64,000 nt of DNA from Eriocheir sinensis (lineage: Eukaryota > Arthropoda > Malacostraca > Decapoda > Varunidae), in contig NW_026111272.1 of NCBI RefSeq assembly GCF_024679095.1, forward strand, positions 477,133 through 541,132, read 5' to 3'. A model generated the notes under the pieces. That model saw only the letters and a list, made by a program, of their open reading frames with translations. It was not told where the DNA came from and searched no databases. The translations under genes were made by a program, and so were the position numbers. Within the stretch, counting starts at the first letter, position 1; every line of letters starts with the position of its first letter. Below, piece by piece: positions 11,146-21,551 of this stretch.

Positions 11146-12026
11146 ACACACACACACACACACAATTTATTTTTTATTATTAGATATGTCCTTTGTATTT
11201 TTCGATAAAAAAGAATCGGACATGAAGAATTATCCAGTAAATCCAAAAAATAAATCAAACAATAAAATAATGGAAACGGGAGCTGTGATGGAAACGAAAA
11301 GCAGGACAAAATGGTGGGAACTTGGGAAGACGCTTAACGAGGCAGTGACTCAGCAGCGAGCACAACATTCAAGGCTTAAACCGTCTCCACAGGGCCCATA
11401 CCGCATGGAAACGGGCGAGCGCCGAGCGTCACTAGGATCCAAACGGTACCGGCACAAGCGGTAATGCTCAGTGCCGAGTGATCATGAGGCTTCTCGGCAC
11501 CAAGTACCGGTACCGGGTGTCGAGAAGAATCGATTCAGCCGGCACCCGGTACCGGTACCGGGTGCCCAGAATAATCGATTCAGCCGGCACCCGGTACCGG
11601 TACCTGGTGCCGAGAAGAATCTATTCAGCCGGCACCCGGTACCGGTACCCAGTGCCGGGAAGACTCATGATCACTCGGCACTGAGCATTACCACTAGTGC
11701 CGGTACCGTTTGGATCTTAGTGATGCTCGGTACGGGCCCTGTGGAGACGCTTTAAAGCCTTGAATATTGTGCTCGCTGCTGAGTCACTGCCTCGCTGACC
11801 GTCTCCCCAAGTTCCCACCATTTTGTCCTGCTTTTCGTTTCCATCACAGCTCCCGTCTCCATTATTTTATTATTTTACTTATTTATTGGAGTTACTGGAT
11901 AATTCTTCATGTCCGATTCTTTTTTAGGGTTGCTAATATATATTGTTATTGTAATTAGACTATGATCGAGTACATCCATAATAACTATACATGCTATTTT
12001 TTTACCGAAAAAATAAATGTTCACTT

Positions 12027-12093
<67 letters not shown>

Positions 12094-12254
12094 CTTTACA
12101 GGAAATTTATTTGGGAATTTCATCAGAAGTCATTAAGATAAAAAAAAAAAATACTCCTTTGGGTACCAGTACCGGTACCGGTAATACAGTACCTGAGTTT
12201 TCGGTACCGGTACTACCGGTACTCAAATTAACGTACGGTACTTGCCCATCCCTA
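10733..12254. mobile_element. Palindromic GGTACC-rich foldback element, complete copy (B)
   Basis: The ends are TAGGGGGTGGGCAGGTACCGG on the left and the complement of TAGGGATGGGCAAGTACCG on the right. The centre (about 11443-11700) is again a large palindrome with CAGCCGGCACCCGGTACC modules. Outside it, inverted arms read ATGGAAACGGGAGC against GCTCCCGTCTCCAT. The left arm carries an additional direct copy of right-arm sequence (10850-10990) and a (GT)n-(AC)n hairpin. No transposase is encoded, so it would depend on a helper. No clean target duplication was found. Confidence 0.75.
11097..11164. repeat. (GT)n-GAG-(AC)n inverted microsatellite
   Basis: About 43 bp of GT is followed by GAG and about 20 bp of AC, so a hairpin can form. 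It lies inside the left arm of foldback element B. Confidence 0.95.
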
Positions 12255-12275
12255 CTGAATACTACTGAACCGTAG

Positions 12276-12640
12276 CTTTACACACAAGAATAGGTCAGGA
12301 AATTCCGCTGAGTCTGTGTTCAAAATTATTAATAGTTCCCAGTGGCAATTTTAGACTTCCAGGAGACATCGGAGAAAGTATTTAAATACCTCTTCCCCAC
12401 CACACACAGTCTACTCCCTCATGTAATTACCCGGGGTCAATTCCTCTTCCTAACACACAAGAATATGTAAAAAAAATTCCGCTGAGTCTATCTTCAAAAT
12501 TATTAATAGTTCCCAGTGGCGATTTTAGACTTTCAGGAGCCATAGGAGGGAAATTTTAAGTCTACTTCCTCTTGTATTTTTCCGGGGTTAGTTCCTATGG
12601 GTGATATAGTGACAGTGTAATGCGAAATTCTGCTGGTGAT
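12276..12640. repeat. Two-unit tandem repeat of about 172 bp
   Basis: ACACACAAGAATA followed by ATTCCGCTGAGTCT, then TTATTAATAGTTCCCAGTGG and TTTTAGACTT, occurs at 12280 and again at 12452 in direct orientation. Confidence 0.75.
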
Positions 12641-12689
12641 GAAAGTCCTTAAGCGGAGAGTTCAATATCAAATCCGTTTCTGGTTAATC

Positions 12690-13190
12690 TTTGGGACTTA
12701 TCTATCACACTTTTTCCGTTTGAGGTACTGTAGTTTAGAGAGTTTTGTTTCCTGTTGTTATTTTAGTGTGTGATTTTACCCTTGACAACCTCCTCTGATG
12801 TAAGAAATAACTAAAGAATCAGACAAGCATTGGGTACTAACGCGTTGACTTGGACTAATCTATCACACTTTTCCGTTCGGGGTGCTGTAGTTTGTGGGGG
12901 GGGGGGGGTTCCTCTGTTTGTTTTTGTGTGTTTTTGCCCTTGACAGCTTCCCCTGATGTAGGGAAGGAACTAAAGAATCGGATAGACAGAGGGGACTAAA
13001 GCGTTGACTCGGACTTAGGCTATCTATCAGTTATCCGTTTGAGGAGCAGTAGCCTACTTTTGCGATCTTTTTCCCCCCTGATGATTTTTACGTGTGTTTG
13101 TGCCTTTGACTGCTTCCTCTGATGTAAGAAAGTAACTAAAGAATCAGATAGACAAAGGGGATTAGTGCATTGACTTGTATTGCTTGTAGA
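12690..13190. repeat. Tandem repeat of about 160 bp, three diverged units
   Basis: The phrase CTGATGTAAGAAA..AACTAAAGAATC recurs near 12795, 12955 and 13115, each time followed by a TTGACT(T/C)GGACT-like segment and a TATCCGTTTGAGG-like segment. Confidence 0.75.
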
Positions 13191-13545
13191 TACAACCGGA
13201 GCTGATAGTTTAGGTATTGACATGTGACAGAGGAGCTTGGAAACATGGCAATGAATTATCGGCCTTTGCAAACCCCTTAAAGATGTATAGAAAGTAATCC
13301 TAGAGCAGCATCGTTAGGAGTTGAGGCTCTGATGATAAAGGGGACAGGATATCCTACCTTCCTGAAGGATTCTCCGCTGGTACTTGCCTCCATCAAAACT
13401 TTTAAGGATTGCTTCTATTTTATTTGCAGCATAATTCTGAACAGTTGGTACACACATACTGCGAGCTGATCATACATAGAATTTGGAAAGTCAAAATGCA
13501 TGTCTGCTGAAATGTTAAGTTTTCTGTAATCTCTCTATTTACGTT

Positions 13546-13577
<32 letters not shown>

Positions 13578-13582
13578 TGCAG

Positions 13583-13679
13583 AAGGGTGCTCTGGCATCA
13601 AGCCCAAGAAGAAGGAGAATTGAATACTCTGCAGAGGATCAGCGTGCACGGCGCAGGTGCAGGAAGTCCGTGCATGAAG
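13583..13679 (+). other. Candidate exon, 97 nt, unassigned
   Basis: A 28-base T run with TTTTGCAG precedes the segment and GTGAGGCG follows it (CATGAAG at the donor), which is a good acceptor/donor pair. One frame is open and very basic (SSPRRRRIEYSAEDQRARR). No domain is recognised. The long T run could instead be the tail of a minus-strand retroposon. It is on the opposite strand to the cysteine-rich gene. Confidence 0.28.
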
Positions 13680-13839
13680 GTGAGGCGGGCCAGGTCAAGG
13701 GCAGGTCAGGGCAGGGTCAGTCCTCGGTCAGGGCGGCGGTCGTGCAGGCGGTGGCGGTGGCTCAGGGTCAGTTTCACCCCTCAGATTGAGGCTAAGGGAA
13801 GAGAGGGCGGGAATCACTCAAAAGTAGGTAACTAGTATG

Positions 13840-13840
13840 A

Positions 13841-13874
<34 letters not shown>

Positions 13875-13890
13875 ACACACACACACACAC
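13840..13890. repeat. (AC)n microsatellite
   Basis: About 50 bp of AC with one interruption lies just before the truncated 5' end of LINE family 2. Confidence 0.95.
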
Positions 13891-13899
13891 TCATTTGTG

Positions 13900-15287
13900 A
13901 AGATTTTATTTTTAACTGGGCTTATGATGATATTAGTAGCCTCATTGACACCCAACAATTTGGCAACATGAAGCACTCCTCCACCACTCATTGCCTGGTC
14001 AGCTTTCTAGATTTCATACACACCCACCTGGACAAACGAGACACCTCCCTTGCCCTTGCTTTTGTCGACTTCAGGAAAGCTTTTGATCTTGTAGACCACA
14101 CTGTTGTGTTTACTAAGGCCATTGAGCTGGGGCTTCACCCTAATTTAATATCGTGGCCGACTGATTTCCTCAGCGCACGCCAGCAAATAATTCACTCCCA
14201 GGGTTCGGTCTCCACTCCTCTTGAGCTGACGTGTGGCGTCCCGCAAGGCACCAAAATGGGTCCGCTTTGCTTCTTGGTGCTCATTAACAACGCCCTCATG
14301 GACACACCGCATCGCTGGAAATATGTTGACGACAGCACCTTGGGCGTCCCCGTCAACAACAGGGATCCTGACTATGCACCTCTTCAAGCGTCGCTCGATA
14401 ACCTTCAGGCATGGACGGTTGACAACAGTGCCACTATCAACCACACCAAGACCATGGTGATGCACGTTTACACGTCCAAGAGAGATGTGCCACCTCCGCT
14501 GCTGTATATTGGCTCACACCACCTCCAGGTTGTCCAGTCCACCAAACTACTAGGCATCACTGTGGACTACCAGCTCAACTGGAAGCTCCACGTCTCCAAC
14601 ACCGTCAGAGCAGCCTCCTACAAGCTGTACATGCTGCGTAGACTCAGGACGCTGGGGGCACCAGCTGCTGAGCTGTGCAGTATTTATTCATCATTCATAT
14701 TGCCAAAGCTAATGTATGCCTCCCCGGCGTGGTCTTCGTCCCTTACCCTCACCCAACAACAGCAGCTTGAGAGGGTTCAAAAGAGAGCATTCAGGGTCAT
14801 GTTAGGCCCTCACTACCGCACCTACGACAATGCCCTGGCCACTCTGAGTCTTCCGAGGCTCTCTGACAGGCACCAGGACGCCCTCAGAAAATTCGGAATC
14901 TCCCTGCTTCACCATCCTCGCCATCGCCACCTTCTGCCTCCCGACGCGCCTCCTCCCACCCGCTTCACCAGACACCACAACAAACTCAACCCCTTCAGAG
15001 CGCCGCGAACCGTTACAAACGTAGCGCAGTGCCCGCGATGGTGCGGATGATAAACAATGCCCAGTGACAGTCATACCCAAAGGGCCGCGGTGGAGTTAAG
15101 CACCTCGCCGCTACCCCTCTAAGTTCCCCCTTCACACCACCCTCCCTCTCCCTTATGTCTCTATTTTTAGCTCTCCCAAACCACCCCCCACCCTCTCCCT
15201 CCCTCTGTTGTAGCCTATTTACTATTAGTTTCTTGTATTTTTAATTTGTATATTTTCAGCCTGACGGCTGCCTTACATTAATAAACC

Positions 15288-15345
<58 letters not shown>
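13900..15345 (+). mobile_element. Non-LTR retrotransposon family 2, 5'-truncated, (ATT)n tail
   Basis: The copy starts next to an (AC)n tract, contains most of a reverse transcriptase, and ends with TTACATTAATAAACC directly followed by (ATT)n to about 15340, then (CA)n. A simple-repeat tail in place of poly(A) is typical of several non-LTR clades. It lies downstream of exon 4 of the minus-strand cysteine-rich gene, presumably in its intron. Confidence 0.82.
13905..15050 (+). pseudogene. Reverse transcriptase of LINE family 2, N-terminally truncated
   Basis: The frame is open from upstream of the ATG at 13968 to TGA at 15048-15050, so that ATG is internal and the real N-terminus is lost. Visible motifs are TQQFGNMKHSSTTHCL, FVDFRKAFDLVDH (palm), TCGVPQGTKMGPLCFL and the catalytic WKYVDDSTLG, followed by a thumb segment (STKLLGITVDYQLNWK) and the C-terminal connection domain (PKLMYASPAW). 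The remaining 380 codons contain no stop, so the copy is young, but endonuclease and 5' sequence are missing. The YVDD box and the GTKMGP signature separate it from family A. Confidence 0.85.

Positions 15346-15375
<30 letters not shown>
15289..15375. repeat. (ATT)n tail followed by (CA)n
   Basis: About 50 bp of ATT followed by about 35 bp of CA. On the minus strand the CA tract reads as GT repeat just inside the intron after exon 4 of the cysteine-rich gene. Confidence 0.95.
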
Positions 15376-15377
<2 letters not shown>

Positions 15378-15385
15378 CAACTCAC

Positions 15386-15462
15386 CCTTAGAACACAGCA
15401 GATGCAGTTATCAGTGCCGCAATTGCCTCCCATAAAATGACGATATCCCTCGGGACATAGAT
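15386..15462 (-). CDS. Cysteine-rich secreted protein, exon 4
   Basis: On the minus strand TTTCCACAG precedes this 77-nt exon and GTGAGTTG follows it. It enters in phase 1, completing the codon begun by the single base left from exon 3, and leaves in phase 0. The peptide DLCPEGYRHFMGGNCGTDNC plus ICCVLR repeats the CxxxxC(x)CC spacing of exon 3, so each of these exons seems to carry one cysteine module. The coding sequence is open at the donor; further exons must lie at lower coordinates or outside the window and were not found. The donor is followed within about 10 bases by a GT microsatellite. Confidence 0.6.
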
Positions 15463-15998
15463 CTGTGGAAAGTATTCCAGTTGGTATACATATTGTATAT
15501 CATTATTAATCTGGGGATGTTCAATTAAGAACAAGGGAATGTTAGTGGTAATTCGGATTTAGTAAGGTAAGCATTAGATAAGCAAAGTTAATTTAAAGCA
15601 CAGTGAATAAGGATTCGATCGTCTGATGAGTTGATGACCAAGGCAAACTTAGCTTAGAGAGTTTGAATTCGCCAGGGCGCCTTTTTGCAATCAGCCACCA
15701 ACGAGGGCACACCTTCAGACCTGCGCTCCTACTTTGTTATTATCTTGAGAAGCATATTGAACAGAAAGGCCAAAAGCAAACAAAAATTACCAGTCCCAGT
15801 CCCTTAACCACAAGGCAGCCCTTAGAACGCACGTCGTATCCCATCAGTCATCTTGCCTGGGACTTGAACGATTCATACCTCAACCCACATCTCCCTACGC
15901 TCGGAAATTCTGCAGAGCTAATTACATGACTAGTGCTGTACAATTATATGTCTTAGCCTGAGGTATAGGAACTAGGGAGTTCAACAGACATAACTCAC
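15463..15998 (-). other. Intron 3 of cysteine-rich gene
   Basis: The 536-bp intron starts GTGAGTTATG and ends TTTCCACAG on the minus strand. No repeat is recognised in it. Confidence 0.5.
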
Positions 15999-16212
15999 CG
16001 TGAGGAAAGTATGTCGGTCCAGATACGTGAGTTGGGTTGACGCATATCCCATTCTTACGGGCACACGAATCGTCTGGCTCACAGGTCTTGCAACACGTGC
16101 AGAAACCACATTTATCATCTGTTATGTATTCATTTCCACCGTCGCACACATCAGCACTAAAAACGCATTCCCCCGGGCTGGGGCCATCAAGACAGGGGCC
16201 GATTTGAGAGCA
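15999..16212 (-). CDS. Cysteine-rich secreted protein, exon 3
   Basis: The exon is 214 nt (71 codons plus one base). I chose the acceptor CCCCTCAACAG at 16213 because it alone keeps phase 0 from the signal-peptide exon; an alternative TAG 22 bases upstream would shift the frame. It begins CSQIGPCLDGPSPGECVFSA and contains KCGFCTCCKTC and DDSCARKNGIC, 12 cysteines in 71 residues, then runs to a strong donor CTCACG/GTGAGT. Multiple disulphides and the upstream signal peptide indicate an extracellular protein. The spacing (CGxCxCCxxC) is not one I can assign to a named family; adhesive, antimicrobial, protease-inhibitor or binding-protein modules are all possible. Confidence 0.65.
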
Positions 16213-16780
16213 CTGTTGAGGGGAAGGTACTGAGCTAGGAATAGACAAGGGCAATAATTGTCAGTCCATACAAAGCAAATCTTGAAAGCCATCCACAAGT
16301 TATCATATTTCTCTAAGCTCTGAGAAGCTCTGTCGTATTCCCATCACCAAGACTGTTTATTAAATCATTCTCCTGTTTGTTTATGACCCAGTCTTTGCTG
16401 ATTTCATTCTCAGCCAACAAAATAGCACACCAAAGTTATTTAATATTTCCGAGTTGGATTGCTCTATGCTTATAATTATATTTATCAATTGTTGAATATA
16501 TAGGTGAGAGAAAAAACTACATTGCCTTGTATATCACCAGGGAGAGTATGCCATGAAACAACTTTGGGTGTATCTTTTAGAATAAAAGTATCCTTGACAT
16601 CCCGCCTTGCATTTGGAAAAAGTAATGGTTGATAACAGTAGATGTAGACAGTGTCCCGCTTCAAATACCGTCAAAATTGAACTCTGAACTGAAGAAAGCC
16701 TAGTTATGTAATATAAGCAAAGTTAAAGTGCGTGACTCCTACGGGCGCCAGCGTGCTGGCGTTATATATAGGCTACTTAC
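16213..16780 (-). other. Intron 2 of cysteine-rich gene
   Basis: The 568-bp intron starts GTAAGTAG. Its sequence is AT-rich and shows no repeat or open frame of note. Confidence 0.5.
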
Positions 16781-16857
16781 TGTTCTAAGTTCGGATTGAC
16801 AGACGTCCAGAGCCAGCAGTGTCAGTAGTCCTACTATAAGCGCAGTCCTCATCGTGG
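16781..16857 (-). CDS. Cysteine-rich secreted protein, exon 2 (start codon and signal peptide)
   Basis: ATG lies at 16850-16852 on the minus strand. The 24 codons read MRTALIVGLLTLLALDVCQS and then ELRT: one positive residue, a leucine-rich hydrophobic core of about 13 residues, and a small-residue region suited to signal peptidase after CQS. The exon ends in phase 0 at a consensus donor GTAAGT. Five bases (CCACG) precede the ATG after a TTTCTCTCCGCATCCATAAG acceptor. The arrangement of a short exon holding only the signal peptide is common for secreted arthropod peptides. Confidence 0.65.
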
Positions 16858-17272
16858 CTTATGGATGCGGAGAGAAACAGAAACAGTGGTTGACAATGTG
16901 GTATTCGTAGTGCAACTACATAAAAAACTTAGGACATGCAGTAATGAATACAAGGCCGATAAAAGGTTCAATAAACAGATGAAAAGAAGCTTGGCACGAA
17001 AGGTTGTATTGATTAGGTGAGCAGGAGTAGCGAAACGAATTTAGTGGTCATGTGATCAGAGCAACTGAAGGAACTTAAGCCTAGCAGTTTTTTTGGAATG
17101 CCTTTTTTCTTTTTTACGTTAAACCACAGCACCAGCACAGACGCTCCTGATGGGGCGTGTTGGACGGGCAAGACTGTGATAAGTCCTCAGGCTCAGCGCT
17201 TACCTTGCTGATCACACCTTTTGCTTTCCAACTTTTTTTTTTGTGTGTGTGTGTAGGCACTTGCGGCCTCAC

Positions 17273-17338
17273 CTGGTGTCGGTGATCTCTGCGGTGACAG
17301 GAAACAGACAGACAGAGCTGGTGGTCGTGCTGCAGGGC
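17273..17338 (-). other. Cysteine-rich gene, non-coding leader exon 1
   Basis: The transcribed strand shows a TATA box 25-30 bases upstream, then about 65 bases ending GACACCAG with donor GTGAGGCC. It contains no ATG that would compete. The 5' boundary (about 17338) is inferred from TATA spacing only. Confidence 0.45.
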
Positions 17339-17362
17339 GGGCGTGGTCGTGGCGGAGTCGCC

Positions 17363-17400
17363 CTTTAAATACCTGCATGTGGGGCGGAGCGCGGCGCGGC
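17363..17400 (-). promoter_or_regulatory. TATA box with adjacent GC box, promoter of cysteine-rich gene
   Basis: On the minus strand GTATTTAAAG (17372-17363) is a good TATA box. A CTCCGCCCC GC box lies 10-20 bases upstream, within a GCGCC-rich stretch. This is the only strong TATA/GC combination found ahead of an assembled gene in the window. Confidence 0.5.
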
Positions 17401-17410
17401 GCGGCCACCT

Positions 17411-17838
17411 GCAGGCTGCCTCACAAGTGTGTGGGCTTTTTTCTTCTATATTTATTTAGGTATTCATTTATGTTATTCCCATTTCATTTATATTAATTTT
17501 CATTGTTATCATTTTTTATTATTTTATGATATGTACTTTTTTTGTGTTGAGTCAAAACAAACTTGGCAACTTATACTAAAGCTGCGCGTGGCCTCGGTGT
17601 TCATCTCCGTCACATTGGCCATTGAGCATGGCGGGTAGTAACCCATTACCCCGGGACAGGGCCACTGTGACATCCGGGTTCGAACAGTTTAGCTCCCCAG
17701 GTTTCCTTAGGTATACCCATTTATCGGCCAGGACGAAAGGGCAGCCACTAAGTGAAAGCAGCCAAAACCATTGTAAATTGGCGGATTGGCTTTGCCCACG
17801 TTGTCAAAGACTCGCTCATCACGAGTACATGACGCTGT
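17411..17838. other. Intergenic, no feature recognised
   Basis: AT-rich sequence followed by a unique stretch. No splice-framed exon or transposon end was seen before the small reverse-transcriptase remnant at 17840. Confidence 0.4.
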
Positions 17839-17839
17839 C

Positions 17840-17925
17840 GCCATTTGTGCGAAGGACAATGATCAGTGTCTTCCAGTCGCTCGTGCCCGCTGTCTTACTC
17901 CATGGCTACGAGACATGGAATGTTT
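17840..17925 (+). pseudogene. Short reverse-transcriptase C-terminal remnant of another LINE
   Basis: The segment FVRRTMISVFQSLVPAVLLH followed by GYETWNV resembles the SLVxPVLLYGxETW signature of LINE reverse-transcriptase C-termini. It ends at TGA just before the family A LINE piece at 17939. It is too short to classify. Confidence 0.5.
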
Positions 17926-17938
17926 GATGCCTTCAGGC

Positions 17939-18039
17939 AGGAAACTTCACATCTCCTCTCTCACTAAATCAGCTTCCTCGAGGTTGGGCGTTCTGTATCG
18001 TCTCCGCCAGTTCTGCTCCTCCGCAGAGATGCTTTCCAT
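17939..18039 (+). mobile_element. Family A LINE, left half of a plus copy split by insertion
   Basis: The segment reads KLHISSLTKSASSRLGVLYR and LRQF, the same as 1440-1500 in the first copy. It stops at CCATT where a long T run starts, and its continuation (RGLVRPRMKYASHVWGG) resumes at 21710. It is therefore the target of the minus-strand LINE at 18040-21709. Confidence 0.82.
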
Positions 18040-18151
18040 TTTTTTTCTCTTTTTTTTTTTTTTTTTACAACAAAGGAGGCAGCTCAAGGGCACACAAAAA
18101 AAGAAAACAATAATAAAAAAAAAGCCCGCTAAGAGGTAGCCGAAAGGAAGA

Positions 18152-21100
18152 TCAAATACGGGAGGAGAGGTGTCCTGATACCCTCCTCTTGAAAGAGTTC
18201 AAGTCGTAGGCAGGAAGAAATACAGATGAAGGAAGATTGTTCCAGAGTTTACCAGCGTGAGGGATGAAAGAGTGAAGATGCTGGTTAACTCTTGCATAAG
18301 GGGTTTGGACAGTATAGGGATGAGCATGAGTAGAAAGTCGAGTGCAGCGGGGCCGCGGGATGGGGGGAGGCATGCAGTTAGCAAGTTCAGAAGAGCAGTC
18401 AGCGTGGAAATATCGATAGAAGATAGAAAGATAGGCAACATTGCTGCGGAATTTAAGATGTAGAAGACTATCAGTATGAGGAGGAGAGCTGATGAGACGA
18501 AGAGCCTTAGCCTCTACTCTGTCCAGAAGAGCTGTGTGAGTGGAGCCCCCCCACACATGAGATGCATACTCCATACGAGGGCGGACAAGGCCCCTGTATA
18601 TGGACAGCAACTGTGCAGGGGAGAAGAACTGGCGGAGACGGTACAGAACGCCCAGCCTCGAGGAAGCTGATTTAGTAAGAGATGAGATATGAAGTTTCCA
18701 GTTGAGATTTTGAGTTAAGGATAGACCGAGGATGTTTAGTGTTGAGGAAGGTGATAGCTGGGTGTTGTCAAAGAATAGGGGATAGTTGTTTGGAAGATTG
18801 TGTCGAGTGGATAGGTGGAGAAACTGTGTTTTTGAGGCGTTGAAGGACACCAGGTTCTTCTTGCCCCAATCGGAAATAATAGTAAGGTCTGAGGCTAAGC
18901 GTTCTGCAGCCTCCAGCCTTGAGTCGTTAAGTTCCTGAAGGGTGGGTCTATTAAAAGAAGTTGAGTAATGCAGAGTGGAATCATCGGCGTAGGAATGGAT
19001 AGGACAATTCGTTTTGGAAAGAAGATCATCAATGAACAACAGAAAAAGAGTGGGAGATAGGACAGAACCCTGTGGGACACCACTGTTAATAGATTTAGGG
19101 GAAGAACAGTGACCGTCTACCACGGCAGAAATAGAACGGTCAGAAAGGAAACTGGAGATAAAGGTACAGAGAGAAGGATAGAAACCGTAGGAGGGTAGTT
19201 TAGAAAGCAAAGATTTGTGCCAGACCCTATCAATAGCTTTTTATATGTCCAGCGCAATAGCAAAAGTTTCACCGAAACGGCTAAGAGAGAATGACCAAGA
19301 GTCAGTTAAAAAGGCTAGGAGATCACCAGTAGAACGCCCCTTGCGGAGCCCATACTGGCGATCAGATAGAAGGTCAGAAGTGGAAAGGTGCTTTTGAATC
19401 TTCCGGTTAAGGATTGATTCAAAAGCTTTAGATAGACAAGAAAGTAAAGCTATAGGACGGTAGTTTGAGGGATTGGAGCGGTCACCTTTCTTAGGTACAG
19501 GCTGTATGAAGGCATACTTCCAGCAAGAAGGAAAGGTAGATGTTGACAGGCAGAGGCGAAAGAGTTTGACCAGGCAGGGTGACAGCACGGAGGCACAGTT
19601 TTTAAGGACAATAGGAGGCACTCCATCAGGTCCATAAGCCTTCTGAGGATTGAGGCCAGAGAGGGCATAGAAAACATCATTTTGAAGAATCTTTATAACA
19701 GGCATAAAGGAGTCAGAGGGGAGATGAGTAGGAGGAATATGCCCAGAATCGTCCAGAGTGGAGTTTTTAGAAAAAGTTTGAGAGAAGAGTTCAGCCTTAG
19801 AGATAGATGAGACGGCAGTGTTACCGTCAGGACTGAGGAGTGGAGGGAAAGATGAAGAAGTGAAGTTGGAGGAGATGTTTTTGGCTAGATGCCAGAAGTC
19901 ACGGGAAGAGTTAGAAAGCAAGGTTTTGACATTTTCTATTAATGAAAAAAATTTTGGTTAGTCGGAGAATAGATTTGGCACGATTTCGGGCAGAAATGTA
20001 AAGTTCGTAATTAGCATTAGTTTGAAGGCTCTGGTACCTTTTGTGAGCTACCTCTCTATCATTGACAGCACGAGACCAAGCGTGATTAAACCAAGGCTTT
20101 TTAGCGTGAGGAGTAGACAAAGAACGAGGAATGTATGCCTCCATTCCAGAGACAATCACCTCTGTGATGCACTGAGCACACACAGAGGGGTCTCTATCCT
20201 GGAAGCAATAATCATTCCACGGGAAATCGGAAAAGTACATCCTCAGGTCGTCCCACCGAGCAGAAGCAAAATGCCAGAAGCATCGCCTCTTCGGTGGGTC
20301 TAGAGCAGTGTTTCTTAAAGTGTGGTCCGCGGACCCCCAGGGGTCCGTGGAATGTTCCAAGGGGTCCGCAGGATAATTTTTAATATCGATTTCAGTCAAA
20401 TTTTCGGCCAAAACGTCATAAATTCCTATTTTTGTAGCACCAAATCCTGATGTTGTGGAAATTATGTTAAGCAAAATATAAACATTTATTTTGAAGATAA
20501 GCCAGTAATAAATAATTCAGTTGTAATTTCAGTATATTATGACCTGCAAACACTTTCAAACTCAAGAGGAAAATTATAATAATAAAGGGTCCGCTACATG
20601 AGTAATTTTAATAAAAGGGGTCCGCTGCACAAAAAAGTTTAAGAAACACTGGTCTAGAGGGTGTACAGGAGCGATAGGACAGGATGCAGAAATAAGATTG
20701 TGATCGGAGGAGCCCAACGGAGAGAACAATTTGACAGAATAAGCAGAAGGGTTTGAGGTAAGGAAGAGGTCTAGAATGTTGGGCCGATCTCCAAGACGGT
20801 CGGGAATACGTGTAGGGTGCTGGACCAACTGCTCTAGGTCGTTGAGGATAGCAAAGTTGTAGGCTTGTTCACCAGGATGGTCAGTGAAAGAGGATGAAAG
20901 CCAAAGCTGGTGGTGAACATTGAAATCTCCTAGGATGGAGATTTCAGCGAAGGGAGAGTGGGTCAAGATGTGCTCCACTTTAGAATTCAAATAGTCAAAT
21001 AATTTTACATAGTTGGTAGAGTTCGGTGAGAGATAAACAGCACAGATGTATTTAGTAATAGAATGACAATGAAGTCTTAGCCAGATGGTGGAAAATTCAG

Positions 21101-21551
21101 AAGAGTCAAGGTCGTGGGCACGAGAGCAAGTGATGTCGTTGCGCACGTAGGCGCAACATCCAGCTTTGGATTGAAATTTAGGATAGAGATAGTAGGAGGG
21201 AACAGAGTAGAGATTGCTGTCAGTAGCCTCAGAAACCTGTGTTTCGGTAAGGAAGAGAAGGTGAGGTTTAGAGGAGGAGAGATGATGTTCCACAGAATGA
21301 AAATTAGAGCGAAGACCGCGAATGTTGCAGAAATTGAAAAGAAAGAGGTTCGAGGAGTTATCAAGAACCTCTCGGGTCGGCAGCCAGAAGGGGAGTCCTC
21401 CCTGGGGGGATTTGTGGTCCCCCCCCCAGGCGGGGACTCCGAGGCTTGGTGTATGTGCGCCATTTTGAAATTTTAATTTTGGGAAAAGGTGTATATGTTG
21501 TGTGAATATAGTGTGGTGTGGATAAAGAGAGGATCTGTCTTTAGAGAGCAT
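18152..21551 (-). pseudogene. Endonuclease plus reverse transcriptase polyprotein, family A LINE
   Basis: ATG at 21549-21551 opens the frame. An apurinic-type endonuclease domain follows with [34 protein letters not shown] and [10 protein letters not shown], the metal- and phosphate-binding motifs. The reverse transcriptase has NYRPIALLSCLSKAFE, INSGVPQGSVLSP and an intact catalytic YADDSTLHYS. Lesions are few: a MITE at 20306-20651 that adds stops, one frameshift near 19925 and TAA at 19241-19243 in place of a serine codon before KAFDRVW. The intact length would be about 1,000 residues. It is the best guide to the family in the window, but not active. Confidence 0.88.
20306..20651. mobile_element. 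hAT-type MITE with 8-bp target duplication
   Basis: The 346-bp insertion has 14-bp perfect inverted ends CAGTGTTTCTTAAA and is flanked on both sides by GTCTAGAG (20298-20305 and 20652-20659). The uninterrupted target is seen in the other LINE copy near 31460 (GTCCAGAG). The ends are followed by GGTCCGC-rich subterminal sequence. An 8-bp duplication and CAG-type ends are diagnostic for hAT. It encodes nothing. Confidence 0.93.

Noticed and set aside
11015..11755. Plus-strand frames with repeated RHPVPVPGA-type peptides
   Set aside because: They translate the GGTACC palindrome modules of foldback element B.
18257..19397. Plus-strand frames within 18-20 kb
   Set aside because: Antisense shadows of the minus-strand LINE A polyprotein.
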